DNA from: Leptolinea sp.
GTDB taxonomy: Bacteria > Chloroflexota > Anaerolineae > Anaerolineales > Anaerolineaceae
Assembly: GCA_012515195.1 (NCBI GenBank)
Contig: JAAYYW010000280.1
Location: 1-32,408 of the forward strand
Direction: 5' to 3'
Length of the DNA stretch: 32,408 bases
The position numbers and the translations under genes are program-made. This document shows, in pieces, positions 1 through 9,807 of the stretch; the first letter of the stretch is position 1, and each line of letters starts with the position of its first letter. Under the pieces are notes generated by a model, which did no database searches, had not been told where the DNA came from, and saw only the letters and a list, made by a program, of their open reading frames with translations.

Positions 1-2758
1 CATTAGCCGCCAGATCGGCACGATAACCTATCCGCTCCAACATACGCGTGGCAACTTTCTGATTCACAACATTATCATCTGCCAGCAAAATGCGCAGCGG
101 GTGTTCGACTCCCATGTTTTTATCAAGGTCACTGGCAAACTGCGGGTTTTCTCGCACCAAAACAGGACGGTTGGCGAAGAGACTTAATAAGGTTTCCAGT
201 AGTATAGACGGCCGGACCGGTTTTGGAAGCTGCGCTGAAAAAAGCTTCGAATCACCCTTCACGTCCTGATGACCAAGTGATGACAGTAGCACGAGGGGCA
301 GCTTTTTATAACCTGGCATTCCTTTTATGGATCTGGACAGCATCATCCCGTCCATTTCGGGCATTTGCATATCGACAATTGCCGCATCAATATTGGTTAT
401 GCGCTTGAGGATCTCCAACGCCTGGAATCCAGAACCGGCAGGAATGCAGTTCATTTTCCAGGACTGCAATTGTTTTTCAAGGATCAGCCGGTTTCGTTCG
501 TTATCATCCACCACCAGTACATTTTTCCCCTGAGAAATGGAAAAGCAATCCGCAATAACTTTCTTTTGAATGGCATCGGTTACTTCTGCCTTAATGGTGA
601 AGTGGAATGTGGAGCCTTTTCCTTCTTCACTGTCGTACCACATGGTACCGCCCATACTTTCTGCCAGTCGTTTACTAATAGATAATCCCAAACCGGTCCC
701 ACCAAATTTACGGGTAGTAGACGTATCAGCTTGACTGAATGATTGGAAGATGCGGCTGCGAGCCTGTTCTGAAATGCCTATACCGGTATCTGTCACGGAA
801 AAGTGCAGCTCGTAATTTTTGGCGTCCAAAGGAGCCGCATCGACCGACAGGAATATCTCACCCCGTTCAGTAAACTTGACCGCATTCCCGAGCAAATTAA
901 CGAGGATCTGACGCAAACGGGTAGGGTCACCAATGACTGCAACCGGGGCATTCTGGTCGATCAGGTAAAGCATCTCAAGCCCCTTATCACTTGCACGCGG
1001 GGCTAATAATTGTGTGGCAGATTCAACACAATCAGCCAGATCAAATGGTGTTGATTCAATATCGAGTTTTCCAGCTTCGATCTTTGAAAAATCCAGTATG
1101 TCGTTGATAATCGTCAGGAGATCTTCCCCGCTGGTACGGATCGTTTCAACAAATTCATATTGGGTATGCTCCAGGTTGGTGTCCATAAGCAGATTGGTCA
1201 TACCAATCACCGCGTTGAGCGGCGTCCGGATTTCATGGCTCATATTGGCGAGAAAATCTGCTTTTGCCCGAGCGGATGCTTCTGCGTTTTGTTTCGCTTC
1301 GATCAATGCGGTTATGTCATGGTAGATTCCAAAGTCACCCACCTGTTTGCCATTTACAATAATAGGCACGGCACTTATCTCAACATCTAAAAAACGACCA
1401 TCTTTGCGTTTGCGTTTCGTAATGATCCTGATCGCTTCTCCGTCTTTCACCTTTTGGGTTAATTGAATCCCTTGCTCCAATGTCTCAGGCGAATTTATCA
1501 ATTCATCCAGTTGTTTGCTTTTCAAGTCTTTGTCCGAATAACCAAATAACTCAAAAAAAGCCGGATTGACTATCTGTACATTTTCGTTGTTGTCCCAAAT
1601 CGCGATGGCATCCGGGCTGCTTTCAACAAGTAGTTCAAAATAACGCCGCTCTCTGGTAGCATCTGCCAGCGCTTTTTCACGTTCTTCATCCTTGATCCGC
1701 AGCCTGTTTATTGTTTCATCGAAAATTCGGGCCAGGAATCCCAATTCCCCGCCAATATCTGGTAATTCGGTTTGCGCGGTAAGATCACCTGCCGCCAGTT
1801 TTTTTGATGTCTCTACCAACCGATTCACAATACGCACAATCCGCGATCCGGCAAAACTTGAAGCAAAGGCAATGGCAATTGCTATTACGATGATATTAAT
1901 GACAATATTCTGGTTCAAGAGAATATTGACGGATTCAAGAGCTTTCTCTTTTGGAATACCAACAAAAACAGAAACTCCTCCATAAAGAGGGTCAAGCTTC
2001 GCGAAGCCGTAGAATCGTTCCACACCATCCAACCCTGTTGTTGATAAAGAGCCCTTTAGCTCGGAATCCGCCATAACGTCAAGAAATTCAGGTGCGGCTC
2101 TCGCGTTCAAATAATCTTCTTTATACGGGTCTCTATAAAGGAAAGTTCCATCCTGACTGACAATGGATATGGTGGAATTCTCTGGCAGGGAAATCCAATC
2201 ACGAACCGAGTTGATCCAACTCTGGTCAAGCAGCGCGACGATGACGCCATCTGTTAATCCGATGGGGTTAAAATGTGCGGTTGCAGCTGTCGAATAGATT
2301 CCAGTCTCCTGCCAAATTTCATTGATTGGTGTGATCGATAATGCCTGTCCGTATAGTATCTGTTGGAACCAGGTTGTATTGCCAAGATCCTTTGGAATGA
2401 TTACCGGTTTACTGGCACAAAGAATCTCTCCATCTCGCGAAAGGACGATAAAGTTCTGGATAGTCGGTTCGCGACGGGGGACTACATCCGCGTAAGACTG
2501 ACAATAGTCCAGGTCGTCAACCAGATCTTTATCTGCGGCAGCCGAATAGAGAAGATGCCTGGCGTTCTGTAAGATGACCTCGAAATCTCGCGCGGTGATA
2601 TACGCCTGTTCCTGGGCCGTAACTTCCGCATTCCTGCTTTCCATCCGGGTCATCTGTTGGATGTTGTAAATTGAAAGCAAAAAAAATGGCAATATAGCAC
2701 CCATAATAATGAGCACAAATTGCATCTTCAGGCCGGAGAAGATATTCTTAGATACCAT
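1..2758 (-). CDS. Hybrid sensor histidine kinase/response regulator (extracellular sensor, HAMP, PAS, HisKA, HATPase, at least two REC domains); C-terminus truncated by window start
   Basis: Manual minus-strand translation from ATG at 2758: MVSKNIFSGLKMQFVLIIMGAILPFFLLSIYN..., H-box FLANMSHEIRTPLNAVIGM, FGGTGLGLSISKRL, REC VLVVDDNERNRLIL...VDMQMPEMDG, second REC start RILLADDNVVNQKVATRML. Absent from the ORF track because no stop falls in the window. Confidence 0.93.
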   Translation of the reverse strand, partial: MVSKNIFSGLKMQFVLIIMGAILPFFLLSIYNIQQMTRMESRNAEVTAQEQAYITARDFEVILQNARHLLYSAAADKDLVDDLDYCQSYADVVPRREPTIQNFIVLSRDGEILCASKPVIIPKDLGNTTWFQQILYGQALSITPINEIWQETGIYSTAATAHFNPIGLTDGVIVALLDQSWINSVRDWISLPENSTISIVSQDGTFLYRDPYKEDYLNARAAPEFLDVMADSELKGSLSTTGLDGVERFYGFAKLDPLYGGVSVFVGIPKEKALESVNILLNQNIVINIIVIAIAIAFASSFAGSRIVRIVNRLVETSKKLAAGDLTAQTELPDIGGELGFLARIFDETINRLRIKDEEREKALADATRERRYFELLVESSPDAIAIWDNNENVQIVNPAFFELFGYSDKDLKSKQLDELINSPETLEQGIQLTQKVKDGEAIRIITKRKRKDGRFLDVEISAVPIIVNGKQVGDFGIYHDITALIEAKQNAEASARAKADFLANMSHEIRTPLNAVIGMTNLLMDTNLEHTQYEFVETIRTSGEDLLTIINDILDFSKIEAGKLDIESTPFDLADCVESATQLLAPRASDKGLEMLYLIDQNAPVAVIGDPTRLRQILVNLLGNAVKFTERGEIFLSVDAAPLDAKNYELHFSVTDTGIGISEQARSRIFQSFSQADTSTTRKFGGTGLGLSISKRLAESMGGTMWYDSEEGKGSTFHFTIKAEVTDAIQKKVIADCFSISQGKNVLVVDDNERNRLILEKQLQSWKMNCIPAGSGFQALEILKRITNIDAAIVDMQMPEMDGMMLSRSIKGMPGYKKLPLVLLSSLGHQDVKGDSKLFSAQLPKPVRPSILLETLLSLFANRPVLVRENPQFASDLDKNMGVEHPLRILLADDNVVNQKVATRMLERIGYRADLAAN

Positions 2759-3686
2759 CCTTACCCGAATCAGGCTCTTGCAAATCCTTTGTGAAAATAC
2801 AATCTTTTCCCCCTTTTTTTGCTGAATATAAGGCTTCATCAGCCGCCTGGATAAGCCCATCGATCCCATCAGGTACTTTCGTTGTAGAAATCACGCCAAT
2901 ACTGATATGTAGATGAAGGGGATCTTTATCCGGAACCGTCAACTCCAATTTATGTATCCTGGAATGTATGCGATTGCTAACTGCATCCGCCTGCTCAAGA
3001 TTCGTGTTTGGAAGTACCACAAGGAACTCGTCTCCACCCCAACGGGCCGCCCAATCATACGGTCTCACACTTTGCGAAATCTGCTCGGCAACCAGACAAA
3101 GAGCCTGATCACCCACCATATGGCCATAAGAATCATTGAGCGCTTTAAAATGATCGAGATCCAGCATCATGATACTCAACGATCCACCCTCTCGGTAGAA
3201 CCGGTCAATCTCGCCTTGCAAGTGGGAATAGATCGCTCTGCGGCTCAACATGCCTGTCAGATAATCAAACATAGCCATGCGTTCCATCTGCTCTTTTGCT
3301 CTGTTCAGATCATCTTCCAACTCCAGGATTCGCAAACCGATATTCACCCGCGCCCTGAGCTCTGAAATATCAAATGGTTTAGTCAGGTAATCATCGGCTC
3401 CGGCACTTAATCCAGTCACAACATCTGTTTTATCTTCCTTGCCTGTCAGGATGATGGAGTAGGTGTATCCGTGGAAATGGGCTGATCGAAGATTCCGGAT
3501 AAGGTCTAAACCATCCAAATTCGGCATGAGCCAGTCGGTGATAACAAAACGGGGAGGATTCGCGAGGAAGTAATCCCACGCAGTCGAGCCATCGTGAAAT
3601 TCAATCACTTCCAATCCCAACCGGGCTAAGCTGGACCGAAGAATTTGACGGGCAATAGGATCATCATCGATGATAGCAATTTGCAT
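2748..3686 (-). CDS. Response regulator with REC and GGDEF (diguanylate cyclase) domains
   Basis: REC: IAIIDDDPIARQILRSS...VITDWLMPNLDGLDLI, KPFD; GGDEF: RWGGDEFLVVLPNT with upstream RPYD (RxxD I-site spacing). Confidence 0.93.
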   Translation of the reverse strand: MQIAIIDDDPIARQILRSSLARLGLEVIEFHDGSTAWDYFLANPPRFVITDWLMPNLDGLDLIRNLRSAHFHGYTYSIILTGKEDKTDVVTGLSAGADDYLTKPFDISELRARVNIGLRILELEDDLNRAKEQMERMAMFDYLTGMLSRRAIYSHLQGEIDRFYREGGSLSIMMLDLDHFKALNDSYGHMVGDQALCLVAEQISQSVRPYDWAARWGGDEFLVVLPNTNLEQADAVSNRIHSRIHKLELTVPDKDPLHLHISIGVISTTKVPDGIDGLIQAADEALYSAKKGGKDCIFTKDLQEPDSGKDGI

Positions 3687-3965
3687 GGGAACTCCTTTAA
3701 ACAGACTATGTCATATTAATACTTCAACCCCCTTTTATTTATATTGTTTATTCCAGAAATACCTGTAAATAATGGGTAAATTACCAATAAAAAAGACTTA
3801 TAGACTGAATATCACTGGTAGATCGATTTTTTCCGGCCTTCTACTTGATGGAAGGCTGTTGGGAGTGTCTAATCCTTTTCCTTCGTCGTCCAGGCTTGCC
3901 TTTTGGCTATGGTTTAAGATATGGTAAGATTAATTTAAGTTAAAAATCATGAAAAAAATTCTAAT

Positions 3966-4919
3966 TTGACGTTAATCTCAGAAAAAGTTGTTTCTGGCGG
4001 AGTCTATAGCTTGAAACGTTTTGTCTCTCTCGTTTTATTATTCATCTTTCTCTTTGGATTTCCCGGCACTGTCCAGGGACAAAACGAGACTGAATTTTCA
4101 AAAGTTATCATAAATATCTGGCCGGAATACGACCGGCCTGGAGTTCTCGTTTTCTACCAGATTACTCTGGCCCCTCAGACGAGCCTACCCGCCACAATGA
4201 CGATCCGCATACCAAGGGCTGTAAAAGAACCATATAACGTAGCCATGAAGGATATTGACGGCCGTCTTGATAATTTACGGTACACTACGACGCTCGACGG
4301 GGAGTGGGTAAAAATTGCTTTTACAACACCTGTTCCTGAAGTTCAGTTTGAATATTACGATCCGGTCATTTTGGTTAATGGCGATTCACACAGGTACCGC
4401 TTTCTTTGGCCAGGAGACTACTCGATAAAATCACTGGTATTGAACATTCAACAACCGCTGGAATCGCAGAATTTTTCCATCGAACCGGCCATGGGGACAG
4501 GGCAGATCAACCAGGATGGTTTGACTTATTACGAATCTGTCGTGGGGGAAGTCAAATCAGGGGTGGAGTTCCATATAACCCTTGAATATGACAAAACGGG
4601 GACAAGTCTCAGCGCGCCGTCGCAGTCAGTTGCGGCTGTGGAGACCATAACTACGAGCACAGCGGGGTGGCAAACCCTTTACGAGGTCCTTCCCTATGTT
4701 TTAAGCGGACTTGGCCTCTTCTTGATCCTTGCCGGAGGATACTGGTACTGGCGTTCAGGGAAAGCAATTACCACGGCATTCCGAAAACGCTATTCCATGA
4801 TGCGATCCAGGGAAGCTGACGCAGAACCATCCGAGGTCTTTTGCCATAGCTGTGGGCGAAAGGCTGTCAGCGGAGATGTGTACTGCCGTTCGTGCGGCAC
4901 GAAATTGCGTTCCGAATAA
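3966..4919 (+). CDS. Membrane-anchored exported protein with C-terminal zinc ribbon
   Basis: N-terminal signal-like hydrophobic segment (FVSLVLLFIFLFGFPGTVQG), TM near 240-262 (VLPYVLSGLGLFLILAGGYWYW), C-terminal FCHSCGRKAVSGDVYCRSCGTKL. Start codon uncertain (TTG at 3966 is the annotated start). Confidence 0.7.
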   Translation: MTLISEKVVSGGVYSLKRFVSLVLLFIFLFGFPGTVQGQNETEFSKVIINIWPEYDRPGVLVFYQITLAPQTSLPATMTIRIPRAVKEPYNVAMKDIDGRLDNLRYTTTLDGEWVKIAFTTPVPEVQFEYYDPVILVNGDSHRYRFLWPGDYSIKSLVLNIQQPLESQNFSIEPAMGTGQINQDGLTYYESVVGEVKSGVEFHITLEYDKTGTSLSAPSQSVAAVETITTSTAGWQTLYEVLPYVLSGLGLFLILAGGYWYWRSGKAITTAFRKRYSMMRSREADAEPSEVFCHSCGRKAVSGDVYCRSCGTKLRSE

Positions 4920-4941
4920 CGACAGTAATTCAACCGGCCAA

Positions 4942-6102
4942 TTATGAATTCATTTCCCGCATGCCAGTCCGGGCATGTCCATTTTGTCCGTTTATCACCG
5001 CTAATTTATCTGTGATGGGATCAATAAACATCCAGAACGGAACCAGAGTCAACCAGAAATGTGAGGCCTGCAGGTTCGAAGAGTCAATAAAGAAATCGCC
5101 AATCCTGCGGCCCAACTTTGTTCCGATCATTTTCGATACATTCGTTACCGTGTAATCACGGGCTTTCAGCGCGGCATCGGACACGCGCATCTGGTAACTG
5201 ACCGCGAGACAGTCAACCAGGAAATGCGGGGCAAATGGTTGACCTCGCGAAAAATCAAAGTCCAGCGCTATTTCCGGATCGGAAGCAAGAATACCAGATA
5301 CTGCCAGTACCGGCACAATGTAAGAATCGACTTTTTGTTCCCCTGAAAACAGGTCGCGGTTCGACATGGCCGGGGCCGGAATGCGCCAACTCACCTCACC
5401 CTGTATTTCAAACTGCCAGACGGGGAAAAAAGCGGGCCGTACATTCTGCACATCATCCTTTTCCAATTCACCGGAGAGAGCTGCCCGCGCAGCTTCAAAA
5501 GCCTGCGGGAAGCCCACTTCGACCGGGACGATGCGAGCAGGGGGAGTCATTTTCCGAATTGTATTGAAATTCACGACAGTGGCTGACAGGCAAAACGGGC
5601 AGCTTGTTGAGATCATACGGTCAGACTGCAAAAATTCGGCACCGCACCCGCCGCATGTCAGGATCTGCTGGTCAATAGTCTGATCATGGCTGATGGCCGT
5701 TTCCATCCCAGCGATGAAATCTTCCCCATCAGTAGTATTTCGGGATAACGGACCGGTTTGACGGCTAGAGATTTGTTCTCCTTGTGCCGTTGGTATCCCA
5801 TCCGGGGATTGTTCGTATTTTTTTAGATCGACAATATCCGTCTGAGAGAGTTTGCCTTCAATAACCAAAAGACGGCGGCGGGCCCGCGGTTCCAATGGCG
5901 CTTCTGTCAATATCATCTCCAGAACTTCCCGTTCCTGTTCCGGATCCGTAACGAGGGTACTCAACCAGTACAGGGCTTCAATCCTTTGTTCACCATGTGG
6001 ATTAAGATGGACAACCCTTTCCAGGTAAAAACGCGCCTCGCTGATAGACCTAGCTTTGGCAGCCGCGATCCCCCGTGACAGTAAATCTTGTGTATCTTCC
6101 AT
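4942..6102 (-). CDS. TPR-like N-terminus plus zinc-ribbon protein, hypothetical
   Basis: Helical repeat-like N-terminus (LLSRGIAAAKARSISEARFYLERVVHLNP) and CGGCGAEFLQSDRMISTSCPFC four-cysteine motif. Confidence 0.7.
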   Translation of the reverse strand: MEDTQDLLSRGIAAAKARSISEARFYLERVVHLNPHGEQRIEALYWLSTLVTDPEQEREVLEMILTEAPLEPRARRRLLVIEGKLSQTDIVDLKKYEQSPDGIPTAQGEQISSRQTGPLSRNTTDGEDFIAGMETAISHDQTIDQQILTCGGCGAEFLQSDRMISTSCPFCLSATVVNFNTIRKMTPPARIVPVEVGFPQAFEAARAALSGELEKDDVQNVRPAFFPVWQFEIQGEVSWRIPAPAMSNRDLFSGEQKVDSYIVPVLAVSGILASDPEIALDFDFSRGQPFAPHFLVDCLAVSYQMRVSDAALKARDYTVTNVSKMIGTKLGRRIGDFFIDSSNLQASHFWLTLVPFWMFIDPITDKLAVINGQNGHARTGMREMNS

Positions 6103-6300
6103 GAATTGACCTGATAACTATATTGATCGGTACAGTATAGCAAGAAATTTTCTTACCGGAATAGAAGTGGATATATGTCATTTTCTGACACGAGATTCCA
6201 TACAATATTTTTAATCACCATAAAGGCGATCTCCTGCCCTTCTGGTGAGACGAAAAACCAGGGGACACCCTGAAGACAGAAAGACTATTGCCGGAAGGAT

Positions 6301-6927
6301 ATGAACACAATGAATAGAAACCCTCAGGACCTTATGAAAACATTCTATCCATCGTCTGCCAAGGAACCCCGGATCATCACAATCCCACCCCTGAATTTCC
6401 TGATGATCGATGGTCATGGTGACCCGAACACTAACCCTTCTTATCCAACAGCAGTTTCAGCATTATATACCCTGTCTTATACCCTGAAATTTGACCTGAA
6501 AAAAGAAGGGTACCCTGAATTCAAGGTGTTCCCCCTGGAAGGCTTGTGGTGGGCAGAGGATTTGAACACATTTCAAACAGGTGAAAAATCTGCCTGGGAT
6601 TGGACCATGATGATCGCCCAACCAGATTGGATCACCCGCGAACAAGTTGATCAGGCCATTGCCAAAACCGCATCCAACGGCAAGGTACGAGAAGACGTTC
6701 TGGGAAAAGTACGCTTTGAATTGTATGACGAAGGTTTATCGGTTCAGGTGATGCATATTGGCCCCTATAGTACAGAAGGTCCCAATATTGCCCGTATGCA
6801 TGCCTTCGTCATGGACAAGGGATATGAGTTACGCGGTAAACACCACGAGATTTACCTGGGCGACCCCAACCGTACAGCGCCTGAAAAGTTGAAAACGATC
6901 ATCCGGCAACCAATCCAGAAGCCGTAA
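6301..6927 (+). CDS. GyrI-like small-molecule-binding domain protein
   Basis: PPLNFLMIDGHGDPNTNPSYPTAVSALYTLSYTLKF and C-terminal HHEIYLGDPNRTAPEKLKTIIRQP are typical of the GyrI-like/SAV2568 family. Confidence 0.8.
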   Translation: MNTMNRNPQDLMKTFYPSSAKEPRIITIPPLNFLMIDGHGDPNTNPSYPTAVSALYTLSYTLKFDLKKEGYPEFKVFPLEGLWWAEDLNTFQTGEKSAWDWTMMIAQPDWITREQVDQAIAKTASNGKVREDVLGKVRFELYDEGLSVQVMHIGPYSTEGPNIARMHAFVMDKGYELRGKHHEIYLGDPNRTAPEKLKTIIRQPIQKP

Positions 6928-6928
6928 T

Positions 6929-7351
6929 TTAAGTCACTTTCAAGCAGCGCACCAGCACCTTGCGGTTCATGGGTGCTGACCGGTGCTCAAAGAAATAGAT
7001 ACCCTGCCAGGTACCCAGACTGAGCTTTCGCTGGTCAACCGGGATGGTCAGGCTGTTGTGGCTGATCACCGCGCGCATATGTGAGGGGGAATCATCCGCG
7101 CCTTCCAGGGTGTGTTTGTACCAGGCCTGGTTTTCGGGTGCCACGCGTTCAAAGAACTGTTCCACATCAGCGCGGGCATCCGGATCGTAACACTCACTCA
7201 ATGCCAATGAGGCGCTGGTATGCGGTACAAACAGTGTGATCTGTCCTTCCTGTACCTTCCACTCATCCAACAGTTGCTGCACATCCTGCGTGATCAGGTA
7301 CATCCCCTTGCCACGGGTCTGGTACGCCAGTGTGTCTTTGAGCCAATCCAT
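6929..7351 (-). CDS. YjbQ family protein (UPF0047, secondary thiamine-phosphate synthase-like)
   Basis: VPHTSASLALSE, ADDSPSHMRAVISHNSLTIPV, LGTWQGIYFFEHR motifs. Confidence 0.9.
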   Translation of the reverse strand: MDWLKDTLAYQTRGKGMYLITQDVQQLLDEWKVQEGQITLFVPHTSASLALSECYDPDARADVEQFFERVAPENQAWYKHTLEGADDSPSHMRAVISHNSLTIPVDQRKLSLGTWQGIYFFEHRSAPMNRKVLVRCLKVT

Positions 7352-7432
7352 CGATCTAATCTTCCTTAATATTGAATGGGGTAAATTATACCGTCACCGA
7401 TTCTGTATAATTACAGACAGGATACCTGTTCA

Positions 7433-8260
7433 ATGAAACTTTTATCTTCCTTGCGCCTTGCCTGGTTGAGAATAAAAAACCCGCTGGACTACTCTCTTCG
7501 GCAGCATTTGCATCCCGGTGTGCGGCCGGTGGACCACCCAAGAATATCCATGCCTGATCTTGCCGGACGTTACAAAGCCGGCAGACGGGAACAGGCCGGT
7601 CAGGAGATACAGCGCCTGACGGAACTGTATCATTTTGACTATTTTTCCACAGCCCGGACGCTTGATGAGGCTAGAGAGAACTTCTTCTATCTGGCCATGG
7701 TCGACAGGGCTCTGGACGAATCCTTTATTGCACTGCCGGACAGCCTGTCTGTGGCGGATATCGGCCCTTCGTCATGGTTTTATGTTCACGCATTGTTCGC
7801 CGCGCTCACCTGGTACAACACCTGGTATCCACGTTCTGTCCATCTGACCGGCTTCGAAGTTGACCCGTACCGTCTGTATTCCGATCTGCATACCCGGCAG
7901 GACCACGCGCTGGGAAATATGCGCGGGCTTCCCAATGTGGAGTACATTGGCCGCGGGATCATGCCCCAGGGTGAACCCTTTGACATTATTACCCTGTTCT
8001 TCCCATTCGTATTTATCAAAGACCATCTGGAATGGGGTCTTCCGCCGAAATTATTTGATCCGGAATCCATGCTTAAGTTGGTATATGAAACCCTGAAACC
8101 GGGTGGACTGATATTGATCGTCAACCAGGGAGGTTATGAACACAAAGAACAATTAAAAATCCTGGAAAAATGTGGTTTTAAACCAACCGCCGCCTTCCGG
8201 ATGGAATCAATGCTATACACCTATAAATTGGACCGGTTTGTCATCACCGTAAAGAAATGA
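7433..8260 (+). CDS. SAM-dependent methyltransferase-like protein
   Basis: VADIGPSSWFYVHALFAAL, EVDPYRLY, LVYETLKPGGLILIVNQGGYEHKEQLKILEKCGF resembles class I methyltransferase organisation. Confidence 0.6.
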   Translation: MKLLSSLRLAWLRIKNPLDYSLRQHLHPGVRPVDHPRISMPDLAGRYKAGRREQAGQEIQRLTELYHFDYFSTARTLDEARENFFYLAMVDRALDESFIALPDSLSVADIGPSSWFYVHALFAALTWYNTWYPRSVHLTGFEVDPYRLYSDLHTRQDHALGNMRGLPNVEYIGRGIMPQGEPFDIITLFFPFVFIKDHLEWGLPPKLFDPESMLKLVYETLKPGGLILIVNQGGYEHKEQLKILEKCGFKPTAAFRMESMLYTYKLDRFVITVKK

Positions 8261-9447
8261 TCATCGATCCTAAAACCATCCAATCGAAAGCCATGGAAAC
8301 CCTCGCCTACCTGGTCAGTGTGATCGGGCCACGGCCAGCCGGGTCGCCACAGGAAAAGGAGGCGCTGGACTGGCTGGAAAAGAAATTCCAGTCCGCCCGT
8401 CTGAAAACACTGCGACTTCCCGTCCGTTTTCAGCCGGAGCCGGATTTTGTTCCCTATTTTTCCATCGCAGCCGCCGGTTTCGCCGTTGTTGCCCTGACCC
8501 TGGCCGATCACGGCTGGGTGACACTGCTGCTTCCGCTGCTGATCCTGTTGCTGCCGGAGGGAACACAATGGCTGCAGGGCAAGGTCATTCCTTATAAAGA
8601 TGGCTCTTCCAATCTGATGGTGCTGCCCGAAAAAACCTCCCTGAATGAACTGGATTTGATCTTTTGCGCGCATATCGACAGCGCCCGCGCCATTCCAGCC
8701 GGACCGCGTATCTGGAAAAAATGGCGCGACCGTTCCATGTACGCCATGATGCGTGTGGCAAATATTCTCATTATCCCTGGCCTATTCCAGTTGATGGGGT
8801 TGGACATCCGCGGGCTTATCCTCAACCTCGGACAATCGCTGGCCTGGGCGATGGCCGCGCTGCTGCTCGCGCAGGATATCTATGAAATACTGTCCTCACG
8901 CAACCGTTTCTCACCCGGCGCCAATGACAATGGTTCCGGTGTTTCCCTGTTGACAGCGACGGCAATCACACAGGCTGACGGACCACCCGCCAGTTTGAAA
9001 ATTGGTTTTTTGTTTACCGGCGCCGAGGAATGCGGGTTGCATGGCGCGAAGCAATTTGCCGCATATATGGATGAGAATAACCTTCATATCCCGGTGGTCA
9101 ACGTGGATATGGTCGGCGCGGGCAGCGGATTACGGATCATCACCCGCTGCGGCACCATCAGACCCACCCTTAGCGACCCCGGATTGAACGAGACTATCAA
9201 ACGCGCTGATCCAATAGCCGTATACCACGCCGCTCCGCGCCGCTGGGGCGATTTCGCCCCCTTCGCGAAAGCCGGGATACCTTCCGCCCATATTGAGAAC
9301 GTGGGCACTCCACACTCGTGGGGAACATACCATACCCCTGATGACACCCTGGAAGTGATCGACCCGGAGCAGATGGAACATGTGGCAAACGTGATCCTTC
9401 AATTAATCTGGATTCTTGAAAAGAACAAATCGAATCCGGAAAAATAA
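8257..9447 (+). CDS. M28 family metallopeptidase with internal hydrophobic segments
   Basis: Candidate zinc ligands: FCAHIDS, GANDNGSG, FTGAEECGLHG, NVDMVG, TYHTPDDT. ATGA overlap with the upstream gene. Confidence 0.85.
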   Translation: MIIDPKTIQSKAMETLAYLVSVIGPRPAGSPQEKEALDWLEKKFQSARLKTLRLPVRFQPEPDFVPYFSIAAAGFAVVALTLADHGWVTLLLPLLILLLPEGTQWLQGKVIPYKDGSSNLMVLPEKTSLNELDLIFCAHIDSARAIPAGPRIWKKWRDRSMYAMMRVANILIIPGLFQLMGLDIRGLILNLGQSLAWAMAALLLAQDIYEILSSRNRFSPGANDNGSGVSLLTATAITQADGPPASLKIGFLFTGAEECGLHGAKQFAAYMDENNLHIPVVNVDMVGAGSGLRIITRCGTIRPTLSDPGLNETIKRADPIAVYHAAPRRWGDFAPFAKAGIPSAHIENVGTPHSWGTYHTPDDTLEVIDPEQMEHVANVILQLIWILEKNKSNPEK

Positions 9448-9448
9448 C

Positions 9449-9751
9449 ATGATGGATACTAATGTGTCTTCTTATATCGAAAAGATCATTGAGATTAAGC
9501 CTGTGCTTATGTCCAAATTTCATGTGTCACATCTATCCATTTTTGGTTCCTATGCTCGTGGAAATGAAAAAAAATCAAGTGACCTGGATATCCTTATAAG
9601 TTTCTCGAAAATTCCCAGTCTTTTTCAATTTATTGGATTAAAAGATTACCTAACGGATTCTCTGGGAATTGAGGTCGACCTGGTAATTCGGGAGGATTTG
9701 AAACCAATGCTCTCAGGCAGTATTCTCAAAGAAAAAGTCGACGTCGTATGA
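9449..9751 (+). CDS. MNT-type nucleotidyltransferase domain protein (MntA-like antitoxin family)
   Basis: MMDTNVSSYIEKIIEIKP...FGSYARGNEKKSSDLDILISF (GSxARG-x-DxD). Start chosen at 9449 rather than 9416, one base after the M28 stop. Confidence 0.8.
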   Translation: MMDTNVSSYIEKIIEIKPVLMSKFHVSHLSIFGSYARGNEKKSSDLDILISFSKIPSLFQFIGLKDYLTDSLGIEVDLVIREDLKPMLSGSILKEKVDVV

Positions 9752-9773
9752 CAGAGACAATAAAAATAAATCC

Positions 9774-9807
9774 AACAGCCGGATCGCTCTTACACGACCC
9801 GGCTGTT
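9774..9807. terminator. Inverted repeat, probable bidirectional terminator between convergent genes
   Basis: AACAGCCGGATCG-CTCTTACA-CGACCCGGCTGTT, 12 of 13 pairs, followed by TTC and preceded by an A-rich stretch. Confidence 0.6.

Noticed and set aside
223-2572. Multiple short plus-strand ORFs at the left edge
   Set aside because: All lie opposite the hybrid histidine kinase, which reads continuously on the minus strand.
3834-3858. Hairpin CGGCCTTC-TACTTGATGG-AAGGCTG in the 3687-3965 intergenic region
   Set aside because: Short stem with a G-U-type pair and no T-tract in a useful orientation; not distinguishable from chance.
6176-6190. TGTCATTTTCTGACA inverted repeat before the GyrI-like gene
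   Set aside because: Only 5-bp arms; too short to support an operator call without comparative data.
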